From the NCBI RefSeq assembly GCF_017301635.1, contig NZ_CP071091.1, forward strand, positions 9,540,501-9,604,500: DNA of 64,000 nt. The letters run 5' to 3'. Shown here in pieces: positions 49,695 to 58,407 of the stretch. Source of the DNA: Myxococcus landrumus (GTDB taxonomy: Bacteria > Myxococcota > Myxococcia > Myxococcales > Myxococcaceae). A model generated the notes under the pieces. It ran no database searches and was not told the DNA's origin. It saw nothing but the letters and a program-made list of their open reading frames with translations. A program made the translations under genes and the position numbers. The first letter of the stretch is position 1; each line of letters begins with the position of its first letter.

Positions 49695-51587
49695 ATGTCT
49701 CCCTTGTTCCGGCGGATGCTTCACCCCCTGGTGCTGCTGGTGTTCACCCTGTTGTCGGTGGTGCACACCTGGCCGCTCGTGCCCAAGCTCCGCACCCACC
49801 TGGTGACAGGGCGGGAGGATGTGCTCGCGAGCGTCTGGCAGACCTGGTGGTCGCATCAGGCGCTGTGGGTGGAGCCGCAGAACCCCTTCTTCGCGCCCGG
49901 GCTGCACTGGCCGCTGGGGGCGGAGCTGTACTGGCACACGCCGGCCTTCGCGAAGTCGATGTGGGGCGCGGTGCTGGTGCCGTTCATGTCGGCGGAGACG
50001 GCCTACAACCTGCTCATCCTCAGCACCTTCGTGCTGACGGGTTACACGGCGTGGCTGTTGATGCGCTACCTGCTGGAGCGGGCGGGAGTGGCCCCGGTGC
50101 TCGCGGCGGTGGCGGCACTGGCGGGCGCGAGTGTGTTCGACTTCTCCCGCTACCACCTGGCGCATGCGACGACGCACCTCAACCTGTCCGCCCTGGAGGG
50201 TCTGCCCCTCTACCTGTACTTCTTCTTCCGCTGGCTCGACGAGGGCCAGCGCAAGTGGCTGGTGGGGCTGGGGCTGGCGACGCTGTACACGATGCTGTGT
50301 GACTATTACTACCTGGTGTACCTGGCGCTCTTCTCGTTCGCCTGGGTGGTGATGGAGCGGTGGCGTCACGGGCCGCTGGTGTCAGTGGGGACGCTGAAGG
50401 ACGCCACGGTCCGCCGCGCGGGGTGGGCGGCGCTCGCGGCGGCGGTGGCCTGTCTCCCCATGGCGATAACCCTCGCGGTGCACCTGTTCCCCGCACCGGT
50501 GTCGCAGCACCACGGTGACTCCGACTACTTCACCGACCTGTATGCCTTCTTCATCCCCGACACCTTGTCGGCCTGGATGGAGGTCATGCCCCGTTGGGCG
50601 CGTGAGTTCTCGGTGAACCTGGTGCGCGGGAAGATGGCCACCAACGCGGAGGAGGCGGGCTCGTTCCTGGGCTGGTTGACTCCCGTCATCGCCCTCTTCG
50701 CGCTGTGGCGGGGTGTGCCGGATGGCCGTCGGTGGTTGGGCCTGGGGCTCGCCTTCGCGGCGCTGTCCATGGGCACGGTGCTGAACATCGGCCTGTCTGA
50801 CCAGACCTCGCCCTTCGTTCCGCTGCTCTTCATCACGCTGCTGGTGGCCTGGGTGCCCGCATGGCGAGGACGCTCATGGCATCGGGATGTCGTGCTGGCG
50901 CTGGGGCTGTGCACGGTGACGGCGGCCGTGGCGCCCTTCACCGCGTTCGGCCACGAGTTCCGGTTCGCCTTCCCCCTGCCGTACCTCGCCTTCAAGCACG
51001 TGGTGCCGCTGTTCACCCGAGGCGGCATGCCCGTGCGGCTGGCACTGCCCGCGACGTTGGTGCTGGGCGTGCTCGTGTCCTTTGGCGCCGCGTACCTGGG
51101 ACAGCTCGCGTCGCGCTGGGGCAAGGCCGCCATGGTGGGTGCGGCGCTGCTCGTGGTGGTGGTGCCCAACGTCGAGTACCTGAGCCGGCCGCTGAAGATG
51201 GTGCAGATGCCCACGCTCCCGCCCATCTTCGATGAGATTCGCGACGCGCCCATGCCGGCGGCTGTCTTCACCGACCACGTGCTGGGGCAGTGGGAGCAGA
51301 CCCACCACGGCAAGCCCGTCTCGGTGGCGAGGCAGGCGCGGTTGCCCGTGCGGGAGACGGCCCTGACGAACCTGCGCGTCTATCGCGCGCTCGAGGGCCG
51401 GCATGAGGGCTACGGCCCGGTGAGCCCGGAGGAGCGCGAGGAGATGCGCGCCTTCCTCAAGCAGAACCACTACCGATGGTTCGTCGCCCACTACCACCAC
51501 CCCGCGCGAGAGCGCTTCGTGGTGGAGGAGCTGGGCGGCGAACGGGCCTACAGCGACGGCTACGTCACCGTGTATCGCTTCCCGTGA
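49695..51587 (+). CDS. Polytopic membrane protein, probable GT-C-type glycosyltransferase
   Basis: A 630-residue protein with about 11-13 membrane helices and a soluble C-terminal domain (about 490-630). After helix 1 there is an acidic periplasmic loop (THLVTGREDVLASVWQTWW) in the position where GT-C enzymes keep their catalytic Asp/Glu. The C-terminal part (ALTNLRVYRALEG) looks periplasmic. I infer polyprenyl-linked sugar transfer in surface polysaccharide assembly because GT4 genes follow nearby; no family assignment is certain. The ATG at 49695 puts helix 1 near the N terminus. The 281 bases upstream (49414-49694) contain no gene or clear promoter that I can see. Confidence 0.6.
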   Translation: MSPLFRRMLHPLVLLVFTLLSVVHTWPLVPKLRTHLVTGREDVLASVWQTWWSHQALWVEPQNPFFAPGLHWPLGAELYWHTPAFAKSMWGAVLVPFMSAETAYNLLILSTFVLTGYTAWLLMRYLLERAGVAPVLAAVAALAGASVFDFSRYHLAHATTHLNLSALEGLPLYLYFFFRWLDEGQRKWLVGLGLATLYTMLCDYYYLVYLALFSFAWVVMERWRHGPLVSVGTLKDATVRRAGWAALAAAVACLPMAITLAVHLFPAPVSQHHGDSDYFTDLYAFFIPDTLSAWMEVMPRWAREFSVNLVRGKMATNAEEAGSFLGWLTPVIALFALWRGVPDGRRWLGLGLAFAALSMGTVLNIGLSDQTSPFVPLLFITLLVAWVPAWRGRSWHRDVVLALGLCTVTAAVAPFTAFGHEFRFAFPLPYLAFKHVVPLFTRGGMPVRLALPATLVLGVLVSFGAAYLGQLASRWGKAAMVGAALLVVVVPNVEYLSRPLKMVQMPTLPPIFDEIRDAPMPAAVFTDHVLGQWEQTHHGKPVSVARQARLPVRETALTNLRVYRALEGRHEGYGPVSPEEREEMRAFLKQNHYRWFVAHYHHPARERFVVEELGGERAYSDGYVTVYRFP

Positions 51588-51593
51588 GGCCCG

Positions 51594-52160
51594 CTACCGC
51601 CCCTTCGGGCGGCGAGGCTTGGTGGAGGCCGGAGTGCCCGTGCGCTTGGTGTTGTTCGCCGCGGCGGGGCGGGGCTTGGGGAGGACTTCCTGCGTGTCCG
51701 GCGCGCTGGCTGGCTCGGGAGTCGCCACCTCGGGGGCCGCTTCGACGGAGGCGTCCGTCGTGAGGCTCGCCTGACGGGCGCGCAGTTGCTCCACCTCGCG
51801 CCGCAGGCGGATGACCTCGGCGGAGAGCTGGGCATACGAGTCGCGCACGTGCCCGTTGAAGACCCGCTGACGGCCGAGCGCTTCGTTGATGAACACCTGG
51901 CACGACTTGCGGAAGGCCCACTTGGCCACCACCACGAGCTGCCCGACTCCGCCCCGGTGCGTCTGGAGCGGCAGCGCGCGCGTGGCGTCGGCGTTGTCCT
52001 CCAGCGCGTGCAGGTTGAAGGTCAGCGGCTCCACGCGGGGCTCCACACCCTCGGCCGGAATGTCCACGGCCTCGGAGGTGGGGAGGCCTCGCGTTCGCAG
52101 TCGCTCCTCGATGCGGGCCATCAGCTCCCGCGCCGGAATGTCGCGTCCCAGCAGCTTCAT
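51594..52160 (-). CDS. Unknown protein with coiled coil in the polysaccharide region
   Basis: A 188-residue soluble protein. The first 100 residues are conserved-looking (MKLLGRDIPARELMARIEERL; KWAFRKSCQVFINEALGRQ), and a short coiled coil follows (about 108-132, QLSAEVIRLRREVEQLRARQ). A Pro/Ala/Thr/Lys tail is probably disordered. No known domain. The ATG at 52160 has GAGGAG upstream and overlaps the stop of the double glycosyltransferase (ATGA), so it is co-translated with it and probably works in the same polysaccharide pathway. It converges on the membrane protein gene with a 6-base gap. Confidence 0.65.
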   Translation of the reverse strand: MKLLGRDIPARELMARIEERLRTRGLPTSEAVDIPAEGVEPRVEPLTFNLHALEDNADATRALPLQTHRGGVGQLVVVAKWAFRKSCQVFINEALGRQRVFNGHVRDSYAQLSAEVIRLRREVEQLRARQASLTTDASVEAAPEVATPEPASAPDTQEVLPKPRPAAANNTKRTGTPASTKPRRPKGR

Positions 52161-54391
52161 CGGTGCTTCTCCTCGAGGATGCGTTGCAGCTCCTCCTGAT
52201 AGGCGGCGACCACTTGCGGCCACCCTTGCTTCTTCACGTACGCCAGGCCCTTGGCGCCCATGGGACCTCGGGCTTCGCCCACTTCACGCAGGCCCTGGAT
52301 GAACGAGTCCAGGTCCGTGTACGCCCGTCCCGCTCCGCTGCGCGTCACCTGTCCGACCAGCACGTCCGAGCGGCCATTCACCAACACCGGCGTGCCCTGC
52401 GCGAAGGACTCCAGCGTGAGCAGTGACAGGCTCTCATAGCGGGAGGGCACCACCACCGCCAGCGCCCCGGCCAGCGCATCGTGCTTGTCCTGCTCCGGGA
52501 TGCGTCCGAGGTAGCGCACGCCGTCGCCTTCCAGGGGCATGCTGGCGTCGCCCGCGAGCACCAGGTCCGGCGCGTCCGCGTACTTCTGTTTCAGGGCCTG
52601 GTGGTGCTGGAGCAGCTCGGGCACGCCCTTGCCGGCTTCCTGTCGGCCCACATAGAGCAGGTAGTCGCGGTGCAGGCCGTGCTTCTTCCGGAAGCGAGCC
52701 CCGTCGGCGGCCGGACGCTCCACGCCCACGCCCACCACGCGAGTCCTCGCGTGCCCGGGGAAGTACTTCTCGATGATGGTCAGCTCCTCCGGGGTGAGGC
52801 AGAGCAGCGCGCGGGGGAGCTCGAAGACGTCCCGGTACGCATCGAAGCGGATGGGTGCTTCGTCGTGCGTGGTGGGGACAATCAGCGCCCGGTCCGCCAC
52901 CAGGGGCAGGCCCCAGACCGTCGGCGCGTAGAGGTACGTGAAGAACAGGTAGCCGTCGTACTCGTGCTGCGTGGAGGCGAGGTGGCGCAGCAGGCCCGGG
53001 GACATGGGGCCCTGCTCGGCCACCCACTGCTCCTCGCGCAGCCGCTCGTTGCTCTTGTCGAAGACCCGGCGCGACAGCCCGTTGAAGCCCTGGATGTTGC
53101 GCGTCCGCGTCGTCGGGAAGCGCAGCACGTTCACACCGCGAATCCGGTCCGGCCCTTCCGGGAAGACGTTCTCCCACGAGAGGTGGTCCTTCGCGCACGT
53201 GGTCAGCACCGTGATGTCCCAGTGCGGGCTGAGGCGCTCGGACACCTGCGCGGCCAGCATCTCCGAGCCGCCCGTCACCTCGCCGTACCGCTGCACCACC
53301 ACGGCGACCCGAGGCCGCTTGGGCGGCGCGCGTCGGGGCCGGGGCGCGGGCAGGAAGCCCTCCAGGGCGCGCGAGAGGGCTCCTTGCACGGAGGCGGCGG
53401 AGAAGTGCTCCAGGCGGCGACGCTGGCCCGCGATGAGGGGCTCGCGCAGGGACAGGTCCTCGCTCAGGTCCACCGCCAGCTCGGCGAGGAAGGCGAAGCG
53501 CTTCTGGTCGAACGCGACACCCGCGCCGCCCAGCGTCTCCGGCACCGCCGCGGCGCCGTACGCCATCACCGGCACGTCGGAGGCCATGGCCTCGATGAGC
53601 GGGACACCGAAGCCCTCGTGCTCGCTCATCGACACGAACACGGAGGCGGAGCGGTACGCGGCCACCAGCTCCGCGTGGTTCAGCCGGCCCAGGAAGTTCA
53701 CCCCGCTCAGTCCACGGGCCTCCCGCTTGAGCGCGCGGAAGTAGCGACTGCCCGGCTCATAGCCTCCCACCATCAACAGGCGGGCCTGGGGGCGCAGTCG
53801 CAAGAGCTCGCGGTGCAGCGCGAGGAGGTCCTCGAAGCGCTTGTGCGGCATCACCCGGCTGACGCCGAGCAGCACGGGGCCCGGGCCCGACAGCTTCTTC
53901 AGCATCTTCGCGTCGGCGCGGTCGCGGCCGAAGCGCTCCGGCTCGATGAGCAGCGGAACTGTGTGGACGTTGCGATAGCCCGCGACGCGCAGCTCCGCGG
54001 CGTTGTAGTCCGACACGCCGATGGCCACGTCCACGAAGGGTGCCATGGCGGCAAGCTGCGCGCGGCCCGCCACCAGCGCGTTCTCCAACGTCGTCCCCGT
54101 GTAGAAGCGCGTGGGGCTGATGTTGTGGAACACGAGGCCGCGCCGGCAGTTCAGGTGCATGAGCCGGCTGCTCAGCGGAGAGGCGATGCCGTGGTGATAC
54201 AGCACCAGGTCTCCGGGCTCTGGTTTCAGCTCGGAAGCGGGACTCGCCAGTCCCTCCAGTCCCGCGCCCACCTCATCGGCGTACAGGCCGCCCCACACGC
54301 CCAGGCGGCGCAGGAGGAGCTGGAGGTGCAACGCCGCCTGTCCGCTGGCGTCGCCGGGCACGAAGCTCGCTATCAACTGGTGAATCGCCAT
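52157..54391 (-). CDS. Two-domain GT4 glycosyltransferase fusion
   Basis: A 744-residue cytoplasmic protein with two complete GT-B glycosyltransferase-4 halves. Module 1 (about 1-345) has VLLGVSRVMPHKRFEDLL and the donor-site block SEHEGFGVPLIEAMASDVPV. Module 2 (about 365-744) has VAVVVQRYGEVTGGSEMLA, YLLYVGRQEAGKGVPELL and PSRYESLSLLTLESFAQGTPV. Each has the conserved E-x7-E pair. Such tandem enzymes add two different linkages of an O-antigen or exopolysaccharide repeat, often with GDP-mannose or GDP-rhamnose donors. The ATG at 54391 gives a clean GT4 N terminus. It is divergent by 29 bases from another GT4 gene. Confidence 0.85.
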   Translation of the reverse strand: MAIHQLIASFVPGDASGQAALHLQLLLRRLGVWGGLYADEVGAGLEGLASPASELKPEPGDLVLYHHGIASPLSSRLMHLNCRRGLVFHNISPTRFYTGTTLENALVAGRAQLAAMAPFVDVAIGVSDYNAAELRVAGYRNVHTVPLLIEPERFGRDRADAKMLKKLSGPGPVLLGVSRVMPHKRFEDLLALHRELLRLRPQARLLMVGGYEPGSRYFRALKREARGLSGVNFLGRLNHAELVAAYRSASVFVSMSEHEGFGVPLIEAMASDVPVMAYGAAAVPETLGGAGVAFDQKRFAFLAELAVDLSEDLSLREPLIAGQRRRLEHFSAASVQGALSRALEGFLPAPRPRRAPPKRPRVAVVVQRYGEVTGGSEMLAAQVSERLSPHWDITVLTTCAKDHLSWENVFPEGPDRIRGVNVLRFPTTRTRNIQGFNGLSRRVFDKSNERLREEQWVAEQGPMSPGLLRHLASTQHEYDGYLFFTYLYAPTVWGLPLVADRALIVPTTHDEAPIRFDAYRDVFELPRALLCLTPEELTIIEKYFPGHARTRVVGVGVERPAADGARFRKKHGLHRDYLLYVGRQEAGKGVPELLQHHQALKQKYADAPDLVLAGDASMPLEGDGVRYLGRIPEQDKHDALAGALAVVVPSRYESLSLLTLESFAQGTPVLVNGRSDVLVGQVTRSGAGRAYTDLDSFIQGLREVGEARGPMGAKGLAYVKKQGWPQVVAAYQEELQRILEEKHR

Positions 54392-54420
54392 GCGCGCCCT
54401 GCCTATCACACGGGCGTGCT

Positions 54421-55524
54421 ATGAGGCGCACCGTGTCCACCGGCCCCATCGCTTTCGACGCGACACTCTGGGATGAGCCCACCACGGGCATTGGCCTCTA
54501 TACCCGCTGTCTCGCGGGGGCCCTGGAGGCCAAGGGCGTGCAGCTGGAGAAGCTGGGCGCGCGCGACTCCGGCGACCACCCTCGGGGGGGCGGCAGCCGC
54601 ACCGCCTGGACGCTCGCCCGGCTCCCTCGAGTGCTCGAGCGCTCGCGGCCGCCGCTGTATCACGCGCTGGGAAACTTCAACCTCCCGCTGACCCGCGTGC
54701 CCGGCACGGCCTACGTCCTCACGGTGCTGGACCTGATTCCGCTCATCATGCCGGACACTGTCTCCGCGAAGTTCCGGTGGCAGTTCCGGCTGTGGCTGTC
54801 GCGCAGCCTGCTCCTGGCGGACCGGGTGGTGTGCATCAGCGAGCGCACGCGACAGGACCTGCTGGAGCGCTTCCCGGAGGCCGAGTCGCGCGCGGTGGTG
54901 GTGCCCATCGGCGTGGACCATGTGCACGCGCCCGTGCTGGATGTGACGAGCGAGGACTTCCTGCGGGCCCTGTCGCTGCCCAAGGACTACGTCCTCTATG
55001 CGGGCTCGCTCGATGTCCGGAAGAATGTGGACCTGGTGCTGGATGCCATGGAGCGCCTGCGCGCCCAGGGGCGGCCCGCGTCGCTCGTGCTGGCGGGGCA
55101 GAGCTGGTTCGGCTCGGGACGGGTGGAGTCGCGCATCGCTCGGTTGCGCGCGGAGGGACACGACATTCGTCCCCTGGGCTACCAGGCGGAGCCCGTGTTC
55201 TACGAGCTGATGCGGCGCGCGGCCGTGTTCGTCTTTCCGTCTCGCTACGAGGGCTTCGGTCTTCCTCCCCTGGAGGCGATGCGGCTGGGCACTCCCGCCA
55301 TCGTCTCGACGGCGGGCTCGCTGCCGGAGGTCTGCGGTGATGCGGCCCCCTCGGTGCGGCCGGATGATGCAGAGGGGCTCGCGGAGGCCATCCACCGGCT
55401 GCTGCGCTCGCCTCGGGAGCGCGAAGACTTCGCGCGGAAGGGCCAGGCTCGCGCGGCGCAGTTCACCTGGGAACGGACCGCGGAACAAACGCTGGCGGTC
55501 TACGAGGACGTGCTCCGACGCTGA
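54421..55524 (+). CDS. Family 4 glycosyltransferase
   Basis: A 367-residue GT-B enzyme of the GT4 family. The N-terminal acceptor domain has the TGIGLYTRCLAGAL glycine loop. The donor domain has YVLYAGSLDVRKNVDLVL and the PSRYEGFGLPPLEAMRLGTP block with the E-x7-E motif. It resembles mannosyl- and rhamnosyltransferases that use GDP sugars. With the divergent double GT4 (29-base spacer) and gmd-rmd 3 kb downstream, a role in a D-rhamnose- or mannose-containing O-antigen is reasonable inference. The short divergent spacer must hold both promoters. Confidence 0.88.
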   Translation: MRRTVSTGPIAFDATLWDEPTTGIGLYTRCLAGALEAKGVQLEKLGARDSGDHPRGGGSRTAWTLARLPRVLERSRPPLYHALGNFNLPLTRVPGTAYVLTVLDLIPLIMPDTVSAKFRWQFRLWLSRSLLLADRVVCISERTRQDLLERFPEAESRAVVVPIGVDHVHAPVLDVTSEDFLRALSLPKDYVLYAGSLDVRKNVDLVLDAMERLRAQGRPASLVLAGQSWFGSGRVESRIARLRAEGHDIRPLGYQAEPVFYELMRRAAVFVFPSRYEGFGLPPLEAMRLGTPAIVSTAGSLPEVCGDAAPSVRPDDAEGLAEAIHRLLRSPREREDFARKGQARAAQFTWERTAEQTLAVYEDVLRR

Positions 55525-55581
55525 GAAGTGGACCGAGCTCGGCGGGGCTGGCCGCCGACGAAGCACGAGTGGAGGTGTTGG

Positions 55582-56073
55582 ATGCGAAGGCTCATGTGGA
55601 GTGCCCTGGTGGTGAGTGGTCTGCTCGCGGCGTGCGCGCATTCCCCCGCGAAGGACGAGCCCGCCGAGCCCTCGGCGGAAACGGAGTCTCCCGCCGAGCA
55701 GAAGCCGTCGGACGGTGAGGCCCTCCTGGTGCGCTCGAATCCCCAGCCGCAGGACCCCATCAGCATCGAGAGTGGTCGCGTCGAGGGGAGCACGCTGGTG
55801 CTGAACGTCTCCCACGGCGGCGGCTGCGCCGAGCACTCCTACGCGCTGGCCTGGGACGGCACGTTCCAGACGAACGCGGCGGCGGAGCCGGTGGCGAACC
55901 TGGTGGTGATTCACAACGCCAACGGGGACCGCTGCAAGGCCATCAAGTTCGCGGAGCCTCGGTTCGACTTGAGCTCACTCACCCGGGCCCTGGCTGACAA
56001 GTCCGGCAAGGGCTCCGGCTCGGTCGAACTCGTGGTGCAGGGGCTGGCCGAGCCCGTTCGCTACACCTTCTGA
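55582..56073 (+). CDS. Lipoprotein of unknown function
   Basis: A 163-residue exported lipoprotein: lipobox SGLLAAC with Cys at 17, then a Glu/Pro/Ala-rich linker (about 20-55). A beta-type domain with two cysteines (GGGCAEHSYALAWDG and NGDRCKAIKF) could form a disulfide. The pattern recalls small myxobacterial hypothetical lipoproteins; no function can be assigned. The ATG at 55582 follows GGAGG at good spacing. The next gene starts 39 bases after the stop on the same strand. Confidence 0.7.
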   Translation: MRRLMWSALVVSGLLAACAHSPAKDEPAEPSAETESPAEQKPSDGEALLVRSNPQPQDPISIESGRVEGSTLVLNVSHGGGCAEHSYALAWDGTFQTNAAAEPVANLVVIHNANGDRCKAIKFAEPRFDLSSLTRALADKSGKGSGSVELVVQGLAEPVRYTF

Positions 56074-56112
56074 CGGAGCCGCCCGCCGAGGGCTCATGGA
56101 CCTGGACGCGAC

Positions 56113-56853
56113 ATGAAGCTCTCGGAGGCCCTGGTACTGCTGGAGCGCTGTTTCGGTGGGCTGCGGGAAGGCGCTCCCCGCCTCGTCGAGGCAGAGGATG
56201 AGCGCTTCGGACTTCGGCCCAGCGCGGTGTGGCTGGAGTACCGCTGGTACGTGTCCGGCCGTGGGATGGCGGAGGTGTTCCTCAAGTCGGAGCGCGTGCG
56301 CCCCGAAGCGCGCGCGAACGCGGAAGCGACGGTGGTTCGTGTCCATCTGCTCGGGGCTTCCGAGGAGCTGTCGGAGCGAGCCGGGAGGTTGCTGGTGGGA
56401 GGCAGGCCCGCTCCCGAGCGCCTCATGGGCTTGTTCGGAGATGATGGCGTGCGCCGCGAGTGTGTCGCCTTCGCGCGCACGAGCGTCACCGTGGAGCACT
56501 GGGACACCCCGGGCCCACGCCCGCTGCTGAAAGAAGCGCGCTTCGGTGCGCTGACGGCGCGGCTGGCGGACGCGGCGTCGACGCCGGAGGAGCGTCACGA
56601 GGCGGTGCAGCGCCTGGCCGAGGAGCGCAGCCCGCGTGTCGTGGAGACCTTGCTCGGCCTGCTGTCGCGTCAGCCCTCGCTGATGGCGCTGCGGGTGTTG
56701 TCCGAGTGGGGCGAGGTCCGCGCGAGGGCCCCGCTCCAGCAGGCCCTCGCGGCGGTGCGGCCCGACAATCCGTCGGACTTGTGGAACCTCACCGCGCTGG
56801 ACCGCAGGCTCGAAGCCTGGGCCTTCATGGCGCGTCAGTTGGCGGCACGCTGA
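56113..56853 (+). CDS. Unknown protein with HEAT-like C-terminal half
   Basis: A 246-residue soluble protein. The N-terminal half is mixed alpha/beta. Residues about 150-215 show helical repeats of HEAT type (PEERHEAVQRLAEERSPRVVETLLGLL, then LMALRVLSEWGEVRARAPLQQAL). I do not recognise a family. The last 29 bases overlap the convergent NADAR gene. It may share a transcript with the lipoprotein upstream. Confidence 0.6.
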   Translation: MKLSEALVLLERCFGGLREGAPRLVEAEDERFGLRPSAVWLEYRWYVSGRGMAEVFLKSERVRPEARANAEATVVRVHLLGASEELSERAGRLLVGGRPAPERLMGLFGDDGVRRECVAFARTSVTVEHWDTPGPRPLLKEARFGALTARLADAASTPEERHEAVQRLAEERSPRVVETLLGLLSRQPSLMALRVLSEWGEVRARAPLQQALAAVRPDNPSDLWNLTALDRRLEAWAFMARQLAAR

Positions 56854-57349
56854 TACCTTCCGCGAGGAGGTCCTCACGCAGGCGCGTCAGCACCTTGCCC
56901 AGCAGATTCAAGCCACGCCACTTGGACGGGTCCTGGATGCGCGGGTCCTCCATCTTCAGGCCCACACCCCAGATGCGGTCCATGGGGCTGGCCTCCACCA
57001 GCTCCGTCCCACGACTGGCGAGCAGCGCTTCGAGGTACGACGCGTTCTGCGTGAACTTCGCGTGATTGCCCGCGTAGACGATTCGCTCACGCTCACGCTC
57101 CCAGGTTGCCACGTCGAAGCCGCGGACCTTCCGGCCCAATGCCTTCTGCGCGCGAGGTGTCTTGGCCTCGAGGATTTCGGCCAGCATCTCCGTGTCACCG
57201 AAGAGGCGTGCCTTGCCCGCCATCATGAACTGCTCGGCACAGTTGTAGCGGACGCCCTCCACTTCGAACGCCACGCGATTGAACTGGGAGAAGGGGGACT
57301 CCTCCTTCCAGAAGAAGGTGAACCGGCCCTGCCGTTGCGTGCCCGCCAT
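56825..57349 (-). CDS. NADAR-family N-glycosidase (YbiA/DUF1768 type)
   Basis: A 174-residue protein of the NADAR superfamily. Motifs are FFWKEESPFSQFNRVAF, YNCAEQFMMAGKARLFGD (EQ-x-MM-x-x-KA core, about 38-55), the YAGNHAKFTQN-type segment, and the C-terminal DRIWGVGLKMEDPR-WRGLNLLGKVL block. YbiA removes reactive riboflavin intermediates; other NADAR enzymes handle ADP-ribosylated bases in conflict systems. No riboflavin gene or toxin is adjacent, so the first role is only a default. The ATG at 57349 follows GGAGA. It overlaps the convergent gene by 29 bases. Confidence 0.82.
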   Translation of the reverse strand: MAGTQRQGRFTFFWKEESPFSQFNRVAFEVEGVRYNCAEQFMMAGKARLFGDTEMLAEILEAKTPRAQKALGRKVRGFDVATWERERERIVYAGNHAKFTQNASYLEALLASRGTELVEASPMDRIWGVGLKMEDPRIQDPSKWRGLNLLGKVLTRLREDLLAEGISVPPTDAP

Positions 57350-57468
57350 CACATATCTCCAAGGTTGGTGTTGATTGTACACCAACGTCGAGCACACGAC
57401 TTCCTGACGGCGCCGTCCATCGAATCAGATGTTCGGATGGACGGCGGGGAAGGGGGCTCGCTCGTGAA

Positions 57469-58407
57469 TCAGGCCTGCGTGCGGGCGGCGCCCGGGACCT
57501 TGGGGCCCAGGACGTCGCGCAAGGCGTCCGTCACCGTCAGCTTGGGCGTCCAGCCCAGGGCGCGGAGCTTGTCTGGCGAGCCGATGAGGCTGGGGATGTC
57601 GGAGGGGCGCAGGCGCGCGGGGTCCAGCTCGATGCGCGCATTGACTCCCGCGAGCAGGAGCATCTCCTCCAGCAGGTCGCGGATGGTGCGTCCCTCTCCG
57701 CTGCAGATGTTGTACGCCTGCCCGGGCTCACCCTTCACGAGCAGCAGCCGGTACGCCTCCACCACGTCGCGCACGTGGGAGAAGTCGCGCACGGCATCCA
57801 GGTTGCCCGTGCGGAGCACCGGGTCCACCGTGCCCAGTCCAATGGCGCGAATCTGCGAGGCGAACGAGGGCACCACGAAGGTGGGGTCCTGTCCCGCGCC
57901 CAGGTGGTTGAAGGGCCGGGCCATCATGACCTCCAGCCCGTAGCTGCGGTGGAACTGGACTCCGGCCAGCTCCGCCGCGGACTTGGAGGCCGCGTAGGGG
58001 CTCAGCGGAATCGCGGGCGTGTCCTCGGTGGCGCGAGTCCCCGCGGGCACCGGGCCATAGACCTCACCCGAGCCCACCAGGACGACCCGCGTCTTGGGCG
58101 CGTTCTCTCGCAGCGCCGTCAGGAGGTTCACCACCCCCATGGTGTTCACCGCGAACACGCGCGAGGGGTTGTGGTGGCTCTTGGCCACCGAGCTGAAGCC
58201 CGCCAGATGGATGACTCCGTCGGGCTTCGCCTCGGCCACGGCGGCCTTCACCGCGGCCTCGTTGGCCACGTCGAAGTGCAGGGCGCTGCTGCTGACCCCT
58301 TCTCCGCGTGGCCCGTGTGCTTCGACGACCTCGTCACCGGATGCGCGCAGGAGCGCGCAAAGATGCCTGCCGACGAACCCATCCGCTCCCGTGACGAGAA
58401 TGCGCAT
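57469..58407 (-). CDS. rmd: GDP-4-dehydro-6-deoxy-D-mannose reductase
   Basis: A 312-residue extended short-chain dehydrogenase. It has the glycine loop VTGADGFVGRHL (about 5-16), the Ser/Tyr-x3-Lys catalytic set (VGSGEVYGP and SPYAASKSAAE), and RPFNHLGAGQ. Directly downstream of gmd with no spacer (stop and start abut), it should reduce the 4-keto product to GDP-D-rhamnose. The alternative, GDP-L-fucose synthase, has a different C-terminal half and epimerase residues. The product is a donor for the GT4 enzymes nearby. Confidence 0.85.
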   Translation of the reverse strand: MRILVTGADGFVGRHLCALLRASGDEVVEAHGPRGEGVSSSALHFDVANEAAVKAAVAEAKPDGVIHLAGFSSVAKSHHNPSRVFAVNTMGVVNLLTALRENAPKTRVVLVGSGEVYGPVPAGTRATEDTPAIPLSPYAASKSAAELAGVQFHRSYGLEVMMARPFNHLGAGQDPTFVVPSFASQIRAIGLGTVDPVLRTGNLDAVRDFSHVRDVVEAYRLLLVKGEPGQAYNICSGEGRTIRDLLEEMLLLAGVNARIELDPARLRPSDIPSLIGSPDKLRALGWTPKLTVTDALRDVLGPKVPGAARTQA

